Part shown: piece after piece, positions 1-8,874 of the stretch
Position numbering within the stretch: position 1 is the stretch's first letter
How the letters are laid out: each line of letters opens with the position of its first letter
NCBI GenBank assembly: GCA_905221605.1
Contig: CAJNDS010000290.1
Span: 81,001-145,000, forward strand
Reading direction: 5' to 3'
DNA: 64,000 nt
Origin: Symbiodinium natans
Lineage: Eukaryota > Sar > Dinophyceae > Suessiales > Symbiodiniaceae
The notes under the pieces: generated by a model
Database searches by the model: none
Seen by the model: only the letters and a program-made list of their open reading frames with translations
Told to the model about the DNA's origin: nothing
Made by a program: the position numbers and the translations under genes

Positions 1-112
1 AGGCTGCTAGGGAGGTGGCAACCCTAAACCCCAAACCCGAAACCCTAAACCCTAAACCCCAAGCCCCAAACCCCAAACCCCAAACCCTAAACCCTAAACC
101 CTAACCCTGTAA
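1..112. repeat. C-array (CCCTAAA)n, degenerate
   Basis: Telomere-type heptamers with CCCCAAA and CCCGAAA variants run from about base 20. The left window edge lies inside or next to the array. It is interstitial: unique sequence and a G-array follow. Confidence 0.9.
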
Positions 113-228
113 ACCCCCCATGAACTTGAAACGCCTGCAGCCACAAGCTCCCACACCCTCGCCCATTTGCGTGTCCTCCCATGCAGCCCTATCCCCCAAG
201 ACACCCTCAGCCACCCCCAGCCCTTCTA

Positions 229-346
229 GGGTTCAGGGTTCAGGGTATGCAGTTTAGGGTTTAGGGTTTAGGGTTTAGGGTTTAGGGTTTAGGGTTTAGG
301 GTTTAGGGTTTAGGGTTTAGGGTTTAATTAGGGTTTAGGGCCAGAA
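229..346. repeat. G-array (TTTAGGG)n
   Basis: About eleven near-perfect TTTAGGG units end in TTTAATTAGGG. With the C-array at the left edge it forms an inverted pair around 115 bp of unique sequence. Confidence 0.92.
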
Positions 347-394
347 TAGGGGACCTCAACCCTCGGCAAAGAGCATCCCTGAACCCTCTCACAG

Positions 395-448
395 GTTTCG
401 TATTCGGTGCCCTACCCGTTCCTGGACAGTGCTGGTGTGGACCCGCAG
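395..448 (+). CDS. Exon candidate, unknown protein
   Basis: An 18-codon open block VSYSVPYPFLDSAGVDPQ follows a CTCTCACAG acceptor and ends before GACCTC (GA-type donor, which dinoflagellates use). It starts and ends in phase 0. The product is not recognised; the call rests on codon-like composition and splice signals. Confidence 0.45.
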
Positions 449-550
449 GACCTCATTTGGGGCAATTTTTTCACTGAACCCTAAACATCCCTAAACCCTA
501 AACCCTATACCCTAAACCCCGAGGACCGCAGTGCACTTCTCGGCCTGCAG

Positions 551-574
551 GGTGCCGGTGATGGCGGCGCGCCT
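551..574 (+). CDS. Micro-exon candidate (24 nt)
   Basis: Eight codons (GAGDGGAP) lie between CTGCAG and a strong GTGAGA donor. The phase 0 start fits the candidate ending at 448. It is too short to identify. Confidence 0.35.
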
Positions 575-876
575 GTGAGAGGCACCTGCCCAGACAAGCC
601 CGTACTTCTTTGTTGAGGAATGAGAGGGTTTGGGGTTTAGGGTTTTGGGTTCAGGGGTTTGGGTTTTGGGGTTTTAAGCGTTTAGGGTTATGTTTCTTAG
701 CTCAAAATGTGATTTCTGGAAGGGTGCTTAAGAGTGTGTGGAGATTCGTAGGCAGCAGCCCCGGAATTTTCACAAAAAGGCAGGATTGTTGTCTTTTGGG
801 GCTGTTAAGAGAACACTTGATACATCAAGCAGCATTGTTCAGCAGAGTGATGCTGCTACTTAGCTGACTACATCTC
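575..876. other. Intron-like stretch
   Basis: Holds a degenerate G-array at about 623-690 and otherwise non-repetitive sequence. The 85-codon frame across it is partly a translation of TTTAGGG repeats and is not a gene. Confidence 0.5.
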
Positions 877-986
877 TGTGGTGCTTCACTGTAACTTTAG
901 ATCCTTAGCCTTTTTGGGTTCATTGGGTTTCTGAATAAGGCAGCTAAACATTGAAATTTATAGCAATCCTGCTACGTGCAGCCAAG
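877..986 (+). repeat. Family G element, copy 1
   Basis: About 110 bp sharing ACTTTAGATCCTTAGCC, a GGGTTYATTGGGTTTCT block and the end GTGCAGCCAAG with copies at 1863 and 6027. It has no terminal inverted repeat, so it could be a SINE-like or intron-derived unit. Confidence 0.75.
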
Positions 987-1024
987 ACATGTTCGTTGCT
1001 CATAGAAGTATGTCGTTGCTTTCG

Positions 1025-1206
1025 CAACTGGCAGAAGAACTGAATCTCCGACCGGCACGACTGCAATCACTGACACTAGCTCAATAAGAAGGGTACATTG
1101 CTCATTTCTGGAGAGCTCAAATCACAACTCAGGAGACGCAATTCGACCATAAACCCTAAACCCTAGTCCCTAAGCCCTCAACCCTAAACCCTAAACGCCC
1201 TAAACC
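1025..1206. other. Open island and C-array
   Basis: A 43-codon open frame of doubtful coding value covers about 1022-1153. A mixed C-array with CCCTAGT and CCCTCAA variants follows at 1150-1206. Confidence 0.35.
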
Positions 1207-1373
1207 CTAAGCCCACTTGATAGCCTTCTGGCAGCTGCAGCATGTCCAGCACTTTTGGCAGCTCAGAAGCCCACCACACAAGCTTATACCCTCCCCCCCC
1301 CCCCCTCCCCCCTCTCCCTTGGGCTTAGTGTTTAGGGTTTCCTCTTGCCCCCCGACCCTCTGAAGCCTTGCAG

Positions 1374-1419
1374 GCCTGCAACCACGCGGCTGCATTCGCC
1401 TTCGCACGGCCAAACGCCT
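1374..1419 (+). CDS. Exon candidate, unknown protein
   Basis: Reads ACNHAAAFAFARPNA plus one base between acceptor AGCCTTGCAG and donor GTGTGT. It ends with T; the next candidate at 1487 starts with CG, completing a codon. The next island at 1242 (after CTGCAG, HVQHFWQL) may be a neighbour exon. Confidence 0.5.
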
Positions 1420-1486
1420 GTGTGTCCCGGCTTTAGGGTTTGGGGTTGAGGGTTTAGGCTTTAGGGTAAACCCTGAAAATCCGAAG

Positions 1487-1533
1487 CGCCATGGCGTGTA
1501 CCGAAGCCGGGTCCTCCTCGGAAGCGTGGGCCC
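1487..1533 (+). CDS. Exon candidate, unknown protein
   Basis: 47 nt between CCGAAG and GTGTGC. In the phase set by the previous exon it reads PWRVPKPGPPRKRGP; a second frame (AMACTEAGSSSEAWA) is also open, so the frame is uncertain. A poly-A run and a G-array follow. Confidence 0.4.
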
Positions 1534-1623
1534 GTGTGCAAAAAAAAAATCGGGTTTAGGGTTTAGGGTTTAGTGAGAATAAAGGTGTACTCTTTCTTTC
1601 GGTATACGAAGCAAGACTCACAG

Positions 1624-1658
1624 GGGCCAAACAATATCAGGACCACGCGCCAAATCTC
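1624..1658 (+). CDS. Exon candidate, unknown protein
   Basis: Reads GPNNIRTTRQI plus two bases after acceptor GACTCACAG and before donor GTTGGC. Phase 0 start agrees with the candidate ending at 1533. A further 23-nt piece at 1724-1746 would fit the phase but is weaker. Confidence 0.38.
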
Positions 1659-1862
1659 GTTGGCAACTGCTGAAACCCTAAACCCTGAACCCTGAGCCCT
1701 AAATCGGAATTTGGTGCTGCGAGTTCGACCCCCCAGCCCCCTGCAAGCTGAATTTCTCAACCCAATCACTGAGTTGTTTTAAACCGACCTTGAATATCAC
1801 AATCACAGTGGCCCTTACTGTGAAATGGCAAAGGCAGTGCTACTCAAAACTCCTTCATTTCT

Positions 1863-1974
1863 TTGTAGTGCTTTATTGTAACTTTAGATCCTTAGCCTCT
1901 TTGGGTTTATTGAGTTTCTTAACATGGCCGCTAAAACTCTTTTTTTTAGCTACCCTTCTGAGTGCAGCCAAGAT
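1863..1974 (+). repeat. Family G element, copy 2
   Basis: Matches copy 1 over its whole length, including TTTAGATCCTTAGCCTC and GTGCAGCCAAG. A poly-T run interrupts the right half. Confidence 0.75.
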
Positions 1975-2055
1975 TTGGTCTTGGTGCTCTTTGGGCTAGA
2001 CTCCCTCTGACTCTCCGAGGCATGGTGCTGCCATTGATTTCTGCACCTTGGCCCG

Positions 2056-2094
2056 AAGTTTAGGGTTTAGGGTTTAGGGTTTAGGGTTTAGGGC
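2056..2094. repeat. G-array, short
   Basis: Five to six perfect TTTAGGG units between unique islands. Confidence 0.85.
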
Positions 2095-2235
2095 CCAATT
2101 TGACAGAAAGCCTGTTGGGGACGAGCTTCTTGCAACGGCACAGTCCCGGGCGTGGTGTAGGGTTTAGGGTGCTATGAATCAGTCATCTCCGGTTGCAGCG
2201 AAGGTGGTTCTGTAGATATCGCAGCACTATCCGTA

Positions 2236-2372
2236 GTATATATATATATACATATTTTGGAACTTACGAACAAAATAGTATAGGACCTATAGTACAATCA
2301 ATATATGTATATATAAGAATCTAGTTTGAATATTATATAGTATAATACAATATAATATGATACATAATATAT
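2236..2372. repeat. AT-rich microsatellite block
   Basis: TA-dinucleotide runs and ATATAATA-type repeats, strikingly AT-rich against the GC-balanced surroundings. Confidence 0.8.
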
Positions 2373-2528
2373 TTGTCGCAGGTCACGCTTGTGCTCATCC
2401 CGCTCCTCTTCTCCAGCAGCTTTTTGGTCTATCGCGCTGCAGACATGGCCTGGTATCTTGGTCTGTGCACCTCTTACGCCCTAAGTAGCCCTAAACCCTG
2501 AAACCCTAAAACCCCAGAATAAAACCCT

Positions 2529-2566
2529 AACCCCCCCCCCCCCCCCAAAAAAAAAAAAAAAAAACC
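2529..2566. repeat. Poly-C / poly-A junction
   Basis: A run of about 17 C is followed directly by about 19 A, inside a degenerate C-array. Confidence 0.85.
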
Positions 2567-2599
2567 CTAAAACCTGAAACCCAAAAGCCCTCAACGAAG

Positions 2600-2655
2600 T
2601 CCACCAACGCCCTGGAAGCAGCCGATCTCCGCAGACGTCTGCAGCAGTACCCCAG
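2600..2655 (+). CDS. Exon candidate, helical segment
   Basis: Reads STNALEAADLRRRLQQYP with helix-like composition, between CAACGAAG and a GC-type donor (GCCGTA). Several internal AGs leave the left border open. Confidence 0.45.
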
Positions 2656-2725
2656 GCCGTAAACCCAAAGCCCTGAATCCTACCTTAAGAACCCCTAAAC
2701 CCTACACCCTAAACCCTAAGAACCC

Positions 2726-3507
2726 AAAACCCACTTTTTTTGCAGGTTACCTCAGCATCCTGTAAGGGGATTTCGAGGAACAACCTACAAAAAAGCAGGT
2801 TTTAGGGGCCCCTAAGATGGTACCCTTGGCTTTGGGGACCCCTCTTTAAAGACACCCTCTAAGGTAATCTAAGGGCCATATGAGGGGTTTTTCAGGGCAA
2901 CCTTTAAGGGGTTTAGGGTTTAGGGTTTAGGGTTTAGGGTTCAGGGTTTAGGGTTTAGGGTTTAGGGGTAGTGGTACGAGTCTTAACTCCTGGATACCAG
3001 CCCTCTGCCTCGAAGGTCCTACTTGGCAAGGTGGCTGCCCTTGGAACATGGAGGCACTTGGCGTGGTTTCCGAAATTAGGGTACCTTGTTGGGGTCCTGA
3101 TTATAAGGGAATCCTACTATTTGGGGGTCTATGTTGGGGGGTCCCCTACTTTCATAAACCCCACTTGGGTCTAGGGGTTAGTGTTCAGTTTTGCAGCCGC
3201 GAACATGTCTGTGGGCTTCTAATTCAACCCTAAACCCTATACCCGAAACCCTAAAAGCTAAACCCTAGCAACATCAGTCTGCTGGTTCCTTCGAGGGGTT
3301 AGGATTCAGGGATTTGGGGGTGTGGTCAGTGGGCGAGGCTTTGCCGCGAGGGTGTATATTGCTAGGGCTTATCGGATTGTTTGGGGTCCCTAAACCCCAA
3401 AAACGCCGCAATCCCCAAACACCCTAAACCCAAAACACCCTAGACCCTAAACACCCTCGACCCTAAAACCCCAAACCCCTCAAGCATAAAAACTTAGAGC
3501 CTGCAAG
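2726..3507. other. Intron-like stretch with G-array and fold-back remnants
   Basis: Contains a G-array at 2907-2966 and stretches with GGGACCCC/GGGGTCC-type inverted words at 2810-2900 and 3080-3180 that recur loosely at 16190-16260. A second degenerate C-array lies at 3225-3270 and 3395-3480. No exon was recognised. Confidence 0.5.
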
Positions 3508-3581
3508 GCTTCCGCTACCCCGAAAGTGCAGGCGAAGCGACCCTGGGTCTGTTTGGCATCTACAGCATGATCGGCTTGCAG
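3508..3581 (+). CDS. Exon candidate, unknown protein
   Basis: After GCCTGCAAG, two bases and 24 codons containing FRYPESAGEATLGLFGIYSM, ending CAG before a GC donor (GCAAAG). High-quality amino-acid composition; family unknown. Confidence 0.6.
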
Positions 3582-3600
3582 GCAAAGCCACCTGGTTTGG

Positions 3601-3783
3601 GGTTTAGGGCCCTAAACCCTAAACCCTCAACCCTAAACCCTAAACCCTTATAAACCCTAAACCATAAACCCTAAACTGGCCCTAAACCCTAAACCCTAAA
3701 CCCTAAACCCTAAACCCTAAACCCTAAACCCTAAACCCTAAACCCTAAACCCTAAACCCTAAACCCTAAACCCTAAACCCCAA
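3601..3783. repeat. C-array, about 15 perfect units
   Basis: Degenerate start with CCATAAA and CCCTTATAAA, then perfect CCCTAAA from about 3682 to 3783. Confidence 0.95.
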
Positions 3784-3807
3784 CCGCCTTTTATTGCTGC
3801 ATCTTAG

Positions 3808-3831
3808 TGAAGTCGAAGAGTTCTTGCCCTG
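3808..3831 (+). CDS. Micro-exon candidate
   Basis: After TGCATCTTAG one base then EVEEFLP and two bases before a GC donor. The phase does not join simply to 3858, so the right border may be wrong. Confidence 0.3.
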
Positions 3832-3857
3832 GCATATGGCCCCTTGAAGCTTTACAG

Positions 3858-3898
3858 GAACGCCAGCCGAGGGTGCCACCTTTACCTGCTACATTTTC
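3858..3898 (+). CDS. Exon candidate, unknown protein
   Basis: GA plus TPAEGATFTCYIF between acceptor GCTTTACAG and donor GTTTGA. A degenerate G-array follows at 3924-3958. Confidence 0.5.
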
Positions 3899-4114
3899 GT
3901 TTGAACTTGGGGAACTCGTCACCTTAGGGTTTAGAATTTAGGGTTTAGGGTTTAGGGCTAGTATACTTATACAGAGGGGGGATACCTCGTTCTCTAATTC
4001 CCTAGTATGGGTTTCGGCCCAAAAAGTTGCCTGGGCAGGTATGGAGACCCCATTCCCATGCATTGGGACTACATCAGCCCTCGAAATGTTCTTTTCAGAT
4101 GTACCTTGAGAACT

Positions 4115-4256
4115 TGATAGCTGAGTGAGTACACTTTACACTTTGTGGGATTATTGGGATACTATCACTTTATACTGTGTGGGATCATTGGGATACTATA
4201 ACCCCTATAAAAACTGAAAGTGTGCACTATTGGGGAGGGCTTATGAACTCAGCAAC
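4115..4256. repeat. Family E element, copy 1
   Basis: Shares GCTGARTGAGTACACTT at the left and GTGTRCACT...TATGAACTCAGCAA at the right with copies at 12745 and 17571. The termini (GCTGA...GTACAC / GTGTGCAC...TCAGC) are an imperfect inverted repeat. A 35-bp middle segment is tandemly duplicated here only. Confidence 0.8.
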
Positions 4257-4364
4257 CAAGAGAACGGTCATCATAGCAGGACAATGAGTCTACAATCTGA
4301 TGCCTGGGGCCGATGTAGCTCCCAGGGGTTTGATGCAAACGACCCTTATAGCCTAATAGCCCCT

Positions 4365-4491
4365 CACTTGGAGGTTCAGGGAACTTATAACTTCAATTGT
4401 AACTGTACTTATCAGTCAGCCCCCTAAGTCCTCTAAGCAGGGTACAAGTAGACTTAGAATTGGGGTTATAAGTACCCATGAACCTCCAAGC
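4365..4491. repeat. Family A fold-back element, copy 1
   Basis: Left arm CACTTGGAGGTTCAGG, right arm CCATGAACCTCCAAG; AT-rich words ACTTATAA and TTATAAGT pair inside. Typical MITE-like structure of about 127 bp. Confidence 0.85.
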
Positions 4492-4512
4492 AAGCCTCAG
4501 CCACATTTCCAG

Positions 4513-4607
4513 GCAGTCGTTGTGGGCTACTTCCTGTTTGCCGGGCTGTGGACGCTGCCTCTTGTCAACTACACGAAGCACCCGTGGGTTTTGTTGTTCT
4601 TGTGGAA
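4513..4607 (+). CDS. Exon candidate, membrane protein
   Basis: After CACATTTCCAG, 31 codons begin AVVVGYFLFAGLWTLPLVNY and continue with TKHPWVLLFLW, ending AA before GCCCTA. One hydrophobic helix, a short polar loop and the start of a second suggest a multi-pass membrane protein. It could be a choline-transporter-like segment, but this is only an impression. Confidence 0.6.
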
Positions 4608-4638
4608 GCCCTAGCAAGCTCCCTCCTGCTACCTGCAG

Positions 4639-4715
4639 TACGACAGCATTTGTAGAAGTCCCAACGCCGCAGTCCGACCTGGAAAATCACGGTTCTTACG
4701 CTCTTGAACTCCTTT
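4639..4715 (+). CDS. Exon candidate following the membrane exon
   Basis: After ACCTGCAG it starts with T, completing the AA left by the exon ending at 4607 (Asn). It reads TTAFVEVPTPQSDLENHGSY then ALELL, up to T before a GA donor. Only 31 bp separate it from the previous exon border, too short for a usual intron, so one of the borders is wrong. Confidence 0.4.
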
Positions 4716-5360
4716 GACATGAGGAAAGCACTTGGCTTCCAGCAGTGCGAGGGTTTAGGGCTTTAGGGTTTAGGGGTTTAGGGTTTAAGGTTTAGGGTTA
4801 AGTGCATGAGCCATCTCCCTGAATCAACAGCCCGCATGAGACAGGCAGAGCCTGGGTGGCCAGTATGCAAGCGCACGAAGTCAATCAAGGTATCTACACT
4901 GCAAGCGCGCAAGCCAGACATGCTACTGTTTGCTCAGGAAGGTTAAACAAAACAATCTTCTTCCTTGGGGTTATAGATCATCTTTTCTATACTAACCCCC
5001 AAAACCTTGATTCCAACTATTCAGGCCTCTATATTAGTGACTTAGTTGTGCAGTTCTTCCGAGTTCAGGGTCCCTAAACTTTTTTTTCCGATTAGGGACC
5101 CTAAACCCTAAACCCTGAACCCCGAAACCCCGAAATGGCACGTTGGCTGAAATCAGTGGGAGCGTCCGATGGTCTGTGACAGAGAGGGGGGGCGGGGAAG
5201 ACAAAGAACTCGGGCTTGGGGTTTGGGGGTTTAGGGTTTAGGGTTTAAGGGGGTTTAGGGTTTCGGGCTCCCGCAATCCACGCCTGCCGACAGCGTGTCA
5301 CGCGTTGCTTCCCTGACCTGTAAAAAAGGGGCTTCCCTGACCTGTAAAAAAGGGCGCAAG
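4716..5360. other. Intron-like stretch
   Basis: Holds short G-arrays at 4749-4800 and 5219-5268, a short C-array at 5098-5130, and a segment at 4940-5045 loosely like family I (GATTCAGGCCTCTATATTAG). A 23-bp direct tandem duplication (GCTTCCCTGACCTGTAAAAA) lies at 5310-5355. Confidence 0.5.
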
Positions 5361-5403
5361 CTGCACGGGAAGTCTCCTCGGGGACGAAAGAAATCCTCAA
5401 AGG
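5361..5403 (+). CDS. Exon candidate, basic peptide
   Basis: LHGKSPRGRKKSSK plus one base, between GGGCGCAAG and GTTTAT. Low complexity, so weakly supported. Confidence 0.35.
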
Positions 5404-5624
5404 GTTTATGGTTCAGAAACCTTAATTGGAATTATAGTAGTCTAGGGTATATGATCCCAAGTTTAAGCCTCATTTGGTCCCCAAGGCTACGGGTAGGTAT
5501 ATGGCCCCTAATCTTGAAATGGCTTCTGAAGTATGTGCCCTTGGGTTGTATCGGGCAGACCAGGGGTAGACAAGGGATCCCCTCTTAAGGGCCCATATTA
5601 AGGGACCATGTAACTACCCCCCAA

Positions 5625-5745
5625 ACCCTGAACCCGAAACCCTAAACTCTAAACCCTAAACCCTAAACTGCCCTAAACCCTAAACTACCCTAAACTGCCC
5701 TAAACTACCCTAAGCTACCGTAAACCCTAAACCCTAAACCCTAAG
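5625..5745. repeat. C-array with CCCTAAACTG variants
   Basis: CCCTAAA units alternate with TGCCCTAAACTAC-like variants, giving a 14-15 bp higher-order look. Confidence 0.8.
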
Positions 5746-5769
5746 AGGAAATCGTGTGGAGTCGGCAAG

Positions 5770-5814
5770 ACCGAGGTACCAGATCCTATCGCTGCAGCTC
5801 CAGGACGAGCGACA
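5770..5814 (+). CDS. Exon candidate, unknown protein
   Basis: TEVPDPIAAAPGRAT in phase 0 between GTCGGCAAG and GTGTAA. C-array before, G-array after (5840-5880). Confidence 0.5.
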
Positions 5815-5929
5815 GTGTAACTAAGATGTTCAACAAGAATTAGGGTTTAGGGTTTACGGTTTAGAGTTTAGGGTTTAGGGTAAGAGCTACGTCGATTCCC
5901 CTAATCACCGGACGTGCACATGTTTTTAG

Positions 5930-5994
5930 GTCGAAGGGGTGGAGGGGTTCGCGTTGCAGTGGGCTTACAACGGGCAACACCCCGGGTCACACTG
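5930..5994 (+). CDS. Exon candidate, unknown protein
   Basis: VEGVEGFALQWAYNGQHPGS followed by H and two bases, between acceptor TGTTTTTAG and donor GTACCC. Phase 0 start agrees with the previous candidate. Product not recognised. Confidence 0.55.
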
Positions 5995-6026
5995 GTACCC
6001 CAAAGGTTGACAAAGGGTCCCTTGTC

Positions 6027-6137
6027 TTTGTGGTACTTTACTATAACTTTAGATCCTTACCTTTTTTGGGTTTATTGGGTTTCTTATTAAGGCAGCTAAA
6101 AGTTTAATTTATAGCTACCCTCCTGAGTGCAGCCAAG
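6027..6137 (+). repeat. Family G element, copy 3
   Basis: Best-preserved copy: ACTTTAGATCCTTAC, GGGTTTATTGGGTTTCTTA and GCAGCTAAAAGT blocks, ending GTGCAGCCAAG. Confidence 0.8.
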
Positions 6138-6169
6138 TTGTGATGGCCCTCAAAGCCGATAACCCCAAG

Positions 6170-6391
6170 CTTGGGATGTTTTTTCTTGCACGAACAGCCC
6201 TTCATAGGGATTGTAATATAGGGTGCATTATCATCCCTACTAGGATGCCCAGTAGTACCCTTATTCCCTTTTTGGGGGGGTTTAGGTTCCCTGATAAACC
6301 CCTTTAAGCAAAAAAGGGCACCCTTTTTTAAGCCTTGGTTACTGGGCAGCCTAGCCTAGTAAGGACTGTTAGTATAAGGGGGAACATCCCA
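6170..6391. repeat. Family B fold-back element interrupted by family C
   Basis: Left arm CTTGGGATGTT, right arm GTATAAGGGGGAACATCCCAA. The intact copy at 25028 shows the two halves are normally contiguous; here a complete family C element splits them. Confidence 0.85.
6238..6354. repeat. Family C element nested in family B
   Basis: ACTAGGATGCCCAGTAGTACCC at left and GGTTACTGGGCAGCCTAG at right form terminal inverted repeats. CCTAC before and CCTAG after look like a 4-5 bp target duplication. Near-identical copies occur at 21026 and 51078. Confidence 0.85.
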
Positions 6392-6479
6392 ACCCCGAAC
6401 CCGATGTTCCCAACGCGGTTCGTTGAAAGGGTGTCCACACCCAGGACTGCACAAAAGACATGGGGTCCAACCTGGTGCA

Positions 6480-6571
6480 GTTAGGGTTTAGGGTTTAGGG
6501 TTTAGGGTTTAGGGTTTAGGGTTTAGGGTTTAGGGTTTAGGGTTTAGGGTTTAGGGTTTAGGGTTTAGGGC
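6480..6571. repeat. G-array, about 13 perfect units
   Basis: Uninterrupted TTTAGGG up to the edge of the coding island at 6573. Confidence 0.96.
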
Positions 6572-6572
6572 A

Positions 6573-6859
6573 GAGATGCGGCATGTCAGACAGACTTCGA
6601 GATGACAACGCGAGCACAGTGTGAATCCCTTGTGAAGGACATTCGGGCCCAATATGCTGTTGTCTTGGAGCAGGCCAAGACTCAAATCAAGAATCACGTG
6701 GCTACGATTCAACAGCTCGACTCGGAGCTTGAGGCTGCAAGAAATGAGGCGAGGACGCGTCTTGAAGCCATTGAGTCGAAAGTGCTTCCAGTGCCTGCGA
6801 CTTCACCTACCTTTCCACGAGCCCTGGCGCATGGGGACTGTGAAAGTAAACGGTGCCAG
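6573..6859 (+). CDS. Long exon candidate, coiled coil
   Basis: The longest single-exon-like block outside the retroelement. The frame runs from about 6575 through ATG at 6602 to CAG, followed by GTTGGT (donor). The peptide contains heptad-like AATIQ/DSELEAARNEARTRLEAIES segments, i.e. a coiled coil, then a Pro/Ser-rich tail. It directly abuts the G-array, whose final TTTAG could serve as the acceptor. Function unknown. The frame stays open to 6979 but loses coding character after the donor. Confidence 0.6.
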
Positions 6860-7555
6860 GTTGGTGACTCTCGGTACTGCTCTCTCGGTCCTCGCGCTAA
6901 CAGTTTCGCTGAGAGAGTTGCTGCCAAGACAGAGCGTCGAAAAGCCAGAATTTTTCTGCACAAGATGGTTTCAGATTAGTGCTGTCAGCTCTGAGAGCGA
7001 TAGCCTGATCCAGGCGAGGACTCACGCAAGCCTGCTGCAAAAAGGGTTTAGGGTTTAGGGCTTAGGGTCAAAGGCTGCAAGCCCAACTTCGTGTGTTGCT
7101 TGGGAAGATAAATTTCTTTATATTGCTTTCTTACATTTATCAAACACCTTATCGTTTTTGCTATCTGTGCTGGAACGTTATTCTCATTATTGTCTTATCA
7201 CATGATCAACATATTGACATTGGGCTCCACTGTTGCCTGCTCCTGGACCTTCTTCACCCTGCTCATGCATTTGTCGAAACCCACATCGGAGATTCCAAAT
7301 GTAGGTTTAGGGTTTAGGGTCTAGGTTTTAGGGTTTAGGGTCAAGCTTTCAGGGTTTGGGGTTTAGGGTTTAGGACCCTCAACATACCCCAATGGAACAT
7401 CATCCTTCTGCGGGCAACCCCCCAACAAGAGTACCACGGTCTTGGGAACCTCCAAATCCTCAACCCGATGAACAGCCTAAACCCCGCACAAACCCTAAAC
7501 CCCTTGGTTCTTTTAAACCCTAAACCCTAAACCCTTGGACCCTGGTTGAAAGAAG
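6860..7555. other. Intron-like stretch
   Basis: Non-repetitive T-rich segment at 7090-7300, with G-arrays at 7047-7070 and 7300-7375 and C-arrays at 7475-7545. A 134-codon antisense-like frame here is not convincing. Confidence 0.45.
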
Positions 7556-7639
7556 GACCTGCCCAACGACGATGCGCTGTACCGGCGCCTGGTCGCCTCG
7601 GCACCGGACGTCGTTTCTGCTCTTGGCTGTCCAATGCAG
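7556..7639 (+). CDS. Exon candidate, unknown protein
   Basis: 28 codons beginning DLPNDDALYRRLVASAPDVV and ending GCPMQ after acceptor GAAAGAAG. C-array upstream, G-array downstream. The right border could be 7640 with a GC donor. Confidence 0.6.
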
Positions 7640-7698
7640 GGCTGTTTAGGGTTTAGGGTTTAGGGTGGGTTGAGGCTTAGGATTTTAGGGTCCTAAAG

Positions 7699-7728
7699 GC
7701 CTTGCCGGGTGGAGTGCTTCTGGCCTTA
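7699..7728 (+). CDS. Micro-exon candidate, hydrophobic
   Basis: ALPGGVLLAL between TCCTAAAG and GTTGAG. The frame stays open into VELFLAFYTW, so it may be longer and membrane-spanning. Confidence 0.4.
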
Positions 7729-7751
7729 GTTGAGTTGTTCCTTGCGTTCTA

Positions 7752-7906
7752 TACTTGGATGTTCATGGTACTGACTAACCAATTAGAACTGTACTTATAA
7801 CCCTACTTATAATACCCCTAAAGGGCCTTATAGGGGTTATCCCAATTATAAGTAGGGTTCTATGCCCAGTTATAAGTGGTTATTAAGGCCCATGAACCTT
7901 CAAGTA
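7752..7906. repeat. Family A fold-back element, copy 2
   Basis: Arms TACTTGGATGTTCATGGTAC and CCCATGAACCTTCAAGTA; inner words ACTTATAACCCTACTTATAA and TTATAAGTAGGG also pair. Very similar to the copy at 49046. Confidence 0.9.
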
Positions 7907-8043
7907 CGGTACAGTTGATGTCAACAGAAGTGATGCGAACATATTTTGCTAGCTGACTAAAGGTGCTCCACAGCAAACCGAAACCAAGTCCAAGCTACCT
8001 AGACAACAGTTGTCAAACAATACTAAGGCACCTTTTGCCAACA

Positions 8044-8153
8044 CCTAGGACCCAGAGTAGGCCCTTATTCCCTTTTTTTAGGGTTTAAGCTACCTTACAA
8101 TCCCCTTGAAACCAAAAAGCGTGCCATTTTTATTCCTAGGTTGCTCTTGGGTC
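8044..8153. repeat. Family C-related element (C')
   Basis: CCTAGGACCCAGAGTAGGCCC at left and GGTTGCTCTTGGGTCTAG at right are inverted; the inner part follows family C (CCCTTATTCCCTTTTT, CCCCTTGAAACCAAAAAG). Confidence 0.8.
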
Positions 8154-8220
8154 TAGTAGCCCTAAACCCTAAACCCTAAAACCTACGCCCTAAACCCTTG
8201 GGTCTAGCCACCAGACCCAG

Positions 8221-8273
8221 CTCGTGGTTGAAGCAGCACGCAGCGACTTTCGGCAGCAGCACTTTTTTCTATT
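8221..8273 (+). CDS. Exon candidate, unknown protein
   Basis: LVVEAARSDFRQQHFFL plus TT between GACCCAG and GTCCAC. The two leftover bases plus the first base of the next candidate give Leu, so 8221, 8343 and 8699 form an in-phase chain. Confidence 0.5.
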
Positions 8274-8342
8274 GTCCACAACCAGGGGTTTAGGGTTTAG
8301 GGTTTAGGGATGTTTAGGGTTTAGGGGTCGCAGTTTTCCCAG

Positions 8343-8385
8343 GAATTGGAGAAACGCACTCAGCCATTTTACTTTCTTGCTTGCG
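8343..8385 (+). CDS. Exon candidate, unknown protein
   Basis: One base plus NWRNALSHFTFLLA between CAGTTTTCCCAG and a GA donor (GAAAGA); continues in phase to ELRW at 8699. Confidence 0.5.
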
Positions 8386-8589
8386 GAAAGAACACGCTTT
8401 CCATTTCATTCAGGGGCATTTGCAGGGTTGCCTGCATGCCTGCCACTTTTTAATATTCTCGACACATTCTGATTTCTGAGAAACAGAAATCCTAAACCCT
8501 AAATGGCACAGCAGCGACAGAGGGAGAGAGAGCGAGAGAAGCACAAGAATCCCAAAATCCTAAACCCTAAGCCCGAAGCCCTAAACCTA

Positions 8590-8692
8590 CAGATAGACAA
8601 CCCTAAACCCTAAACCCTAAACCCTAAACCCTATATTAAACCCTAAACCCTTATAAACCCTAAACCCTAAACATAGAGCCACAAAGACGCTT
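8590..8692. repeat. C-array
   Basis: Repeated CCCTAAA with CCCTATATTAAA and CCCTTATAAA variants just before the acceptor of the 8699 exon. Confidence 0.9.
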
Positions 8693-8698
8693 TTGCAG

Positions 8699-8751
8699 GA
8701 GCTCCGCTGGGCCCTGCCTCGAGCCGGCCTGCGGCCTAAAGCCTATTCGCG
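8699..8751 (+). CDS. Exon candidate with strong splice sites
   Basis: ELRWALPRAGLRPKAYS plus CG between GCTTTTGCAG and GTGAGC, both near-ideal. C-array lies just upstream and a G-array (8764-8835) just downstream. The product is unknown. Confidence 0.65.
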
Positions 8752-8855
8752 GTGAGCTGCGCGGTTTAGGGTTTAGGGTTTAGGGTTTAGGATTTAGGGC
8801 CCAGGGTTTAGGGTTTAGGGTTAAGGGTTTAGGGGTTCCAGTTTTGGGTTGCGAG

Positions 8856-8874
8856 GAGTTTGGCTGTCTCCGAG
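8856..8874 (+). CDS. Micro-exon candidate (19 nt)
   Basis: G completes the Arg codon left open at 8751; then SLAVSE up to a GC donor (GCGTCT). Acceptor TTGCGAG. Confidence 0.35.

Noticed and set aside
1-346. Window left edge as a true chromosome end
   Set aside because: Arrays are short, degenerate and in both orientations, and equal arrays fill the whole window, so nothing marks this one as terminal.
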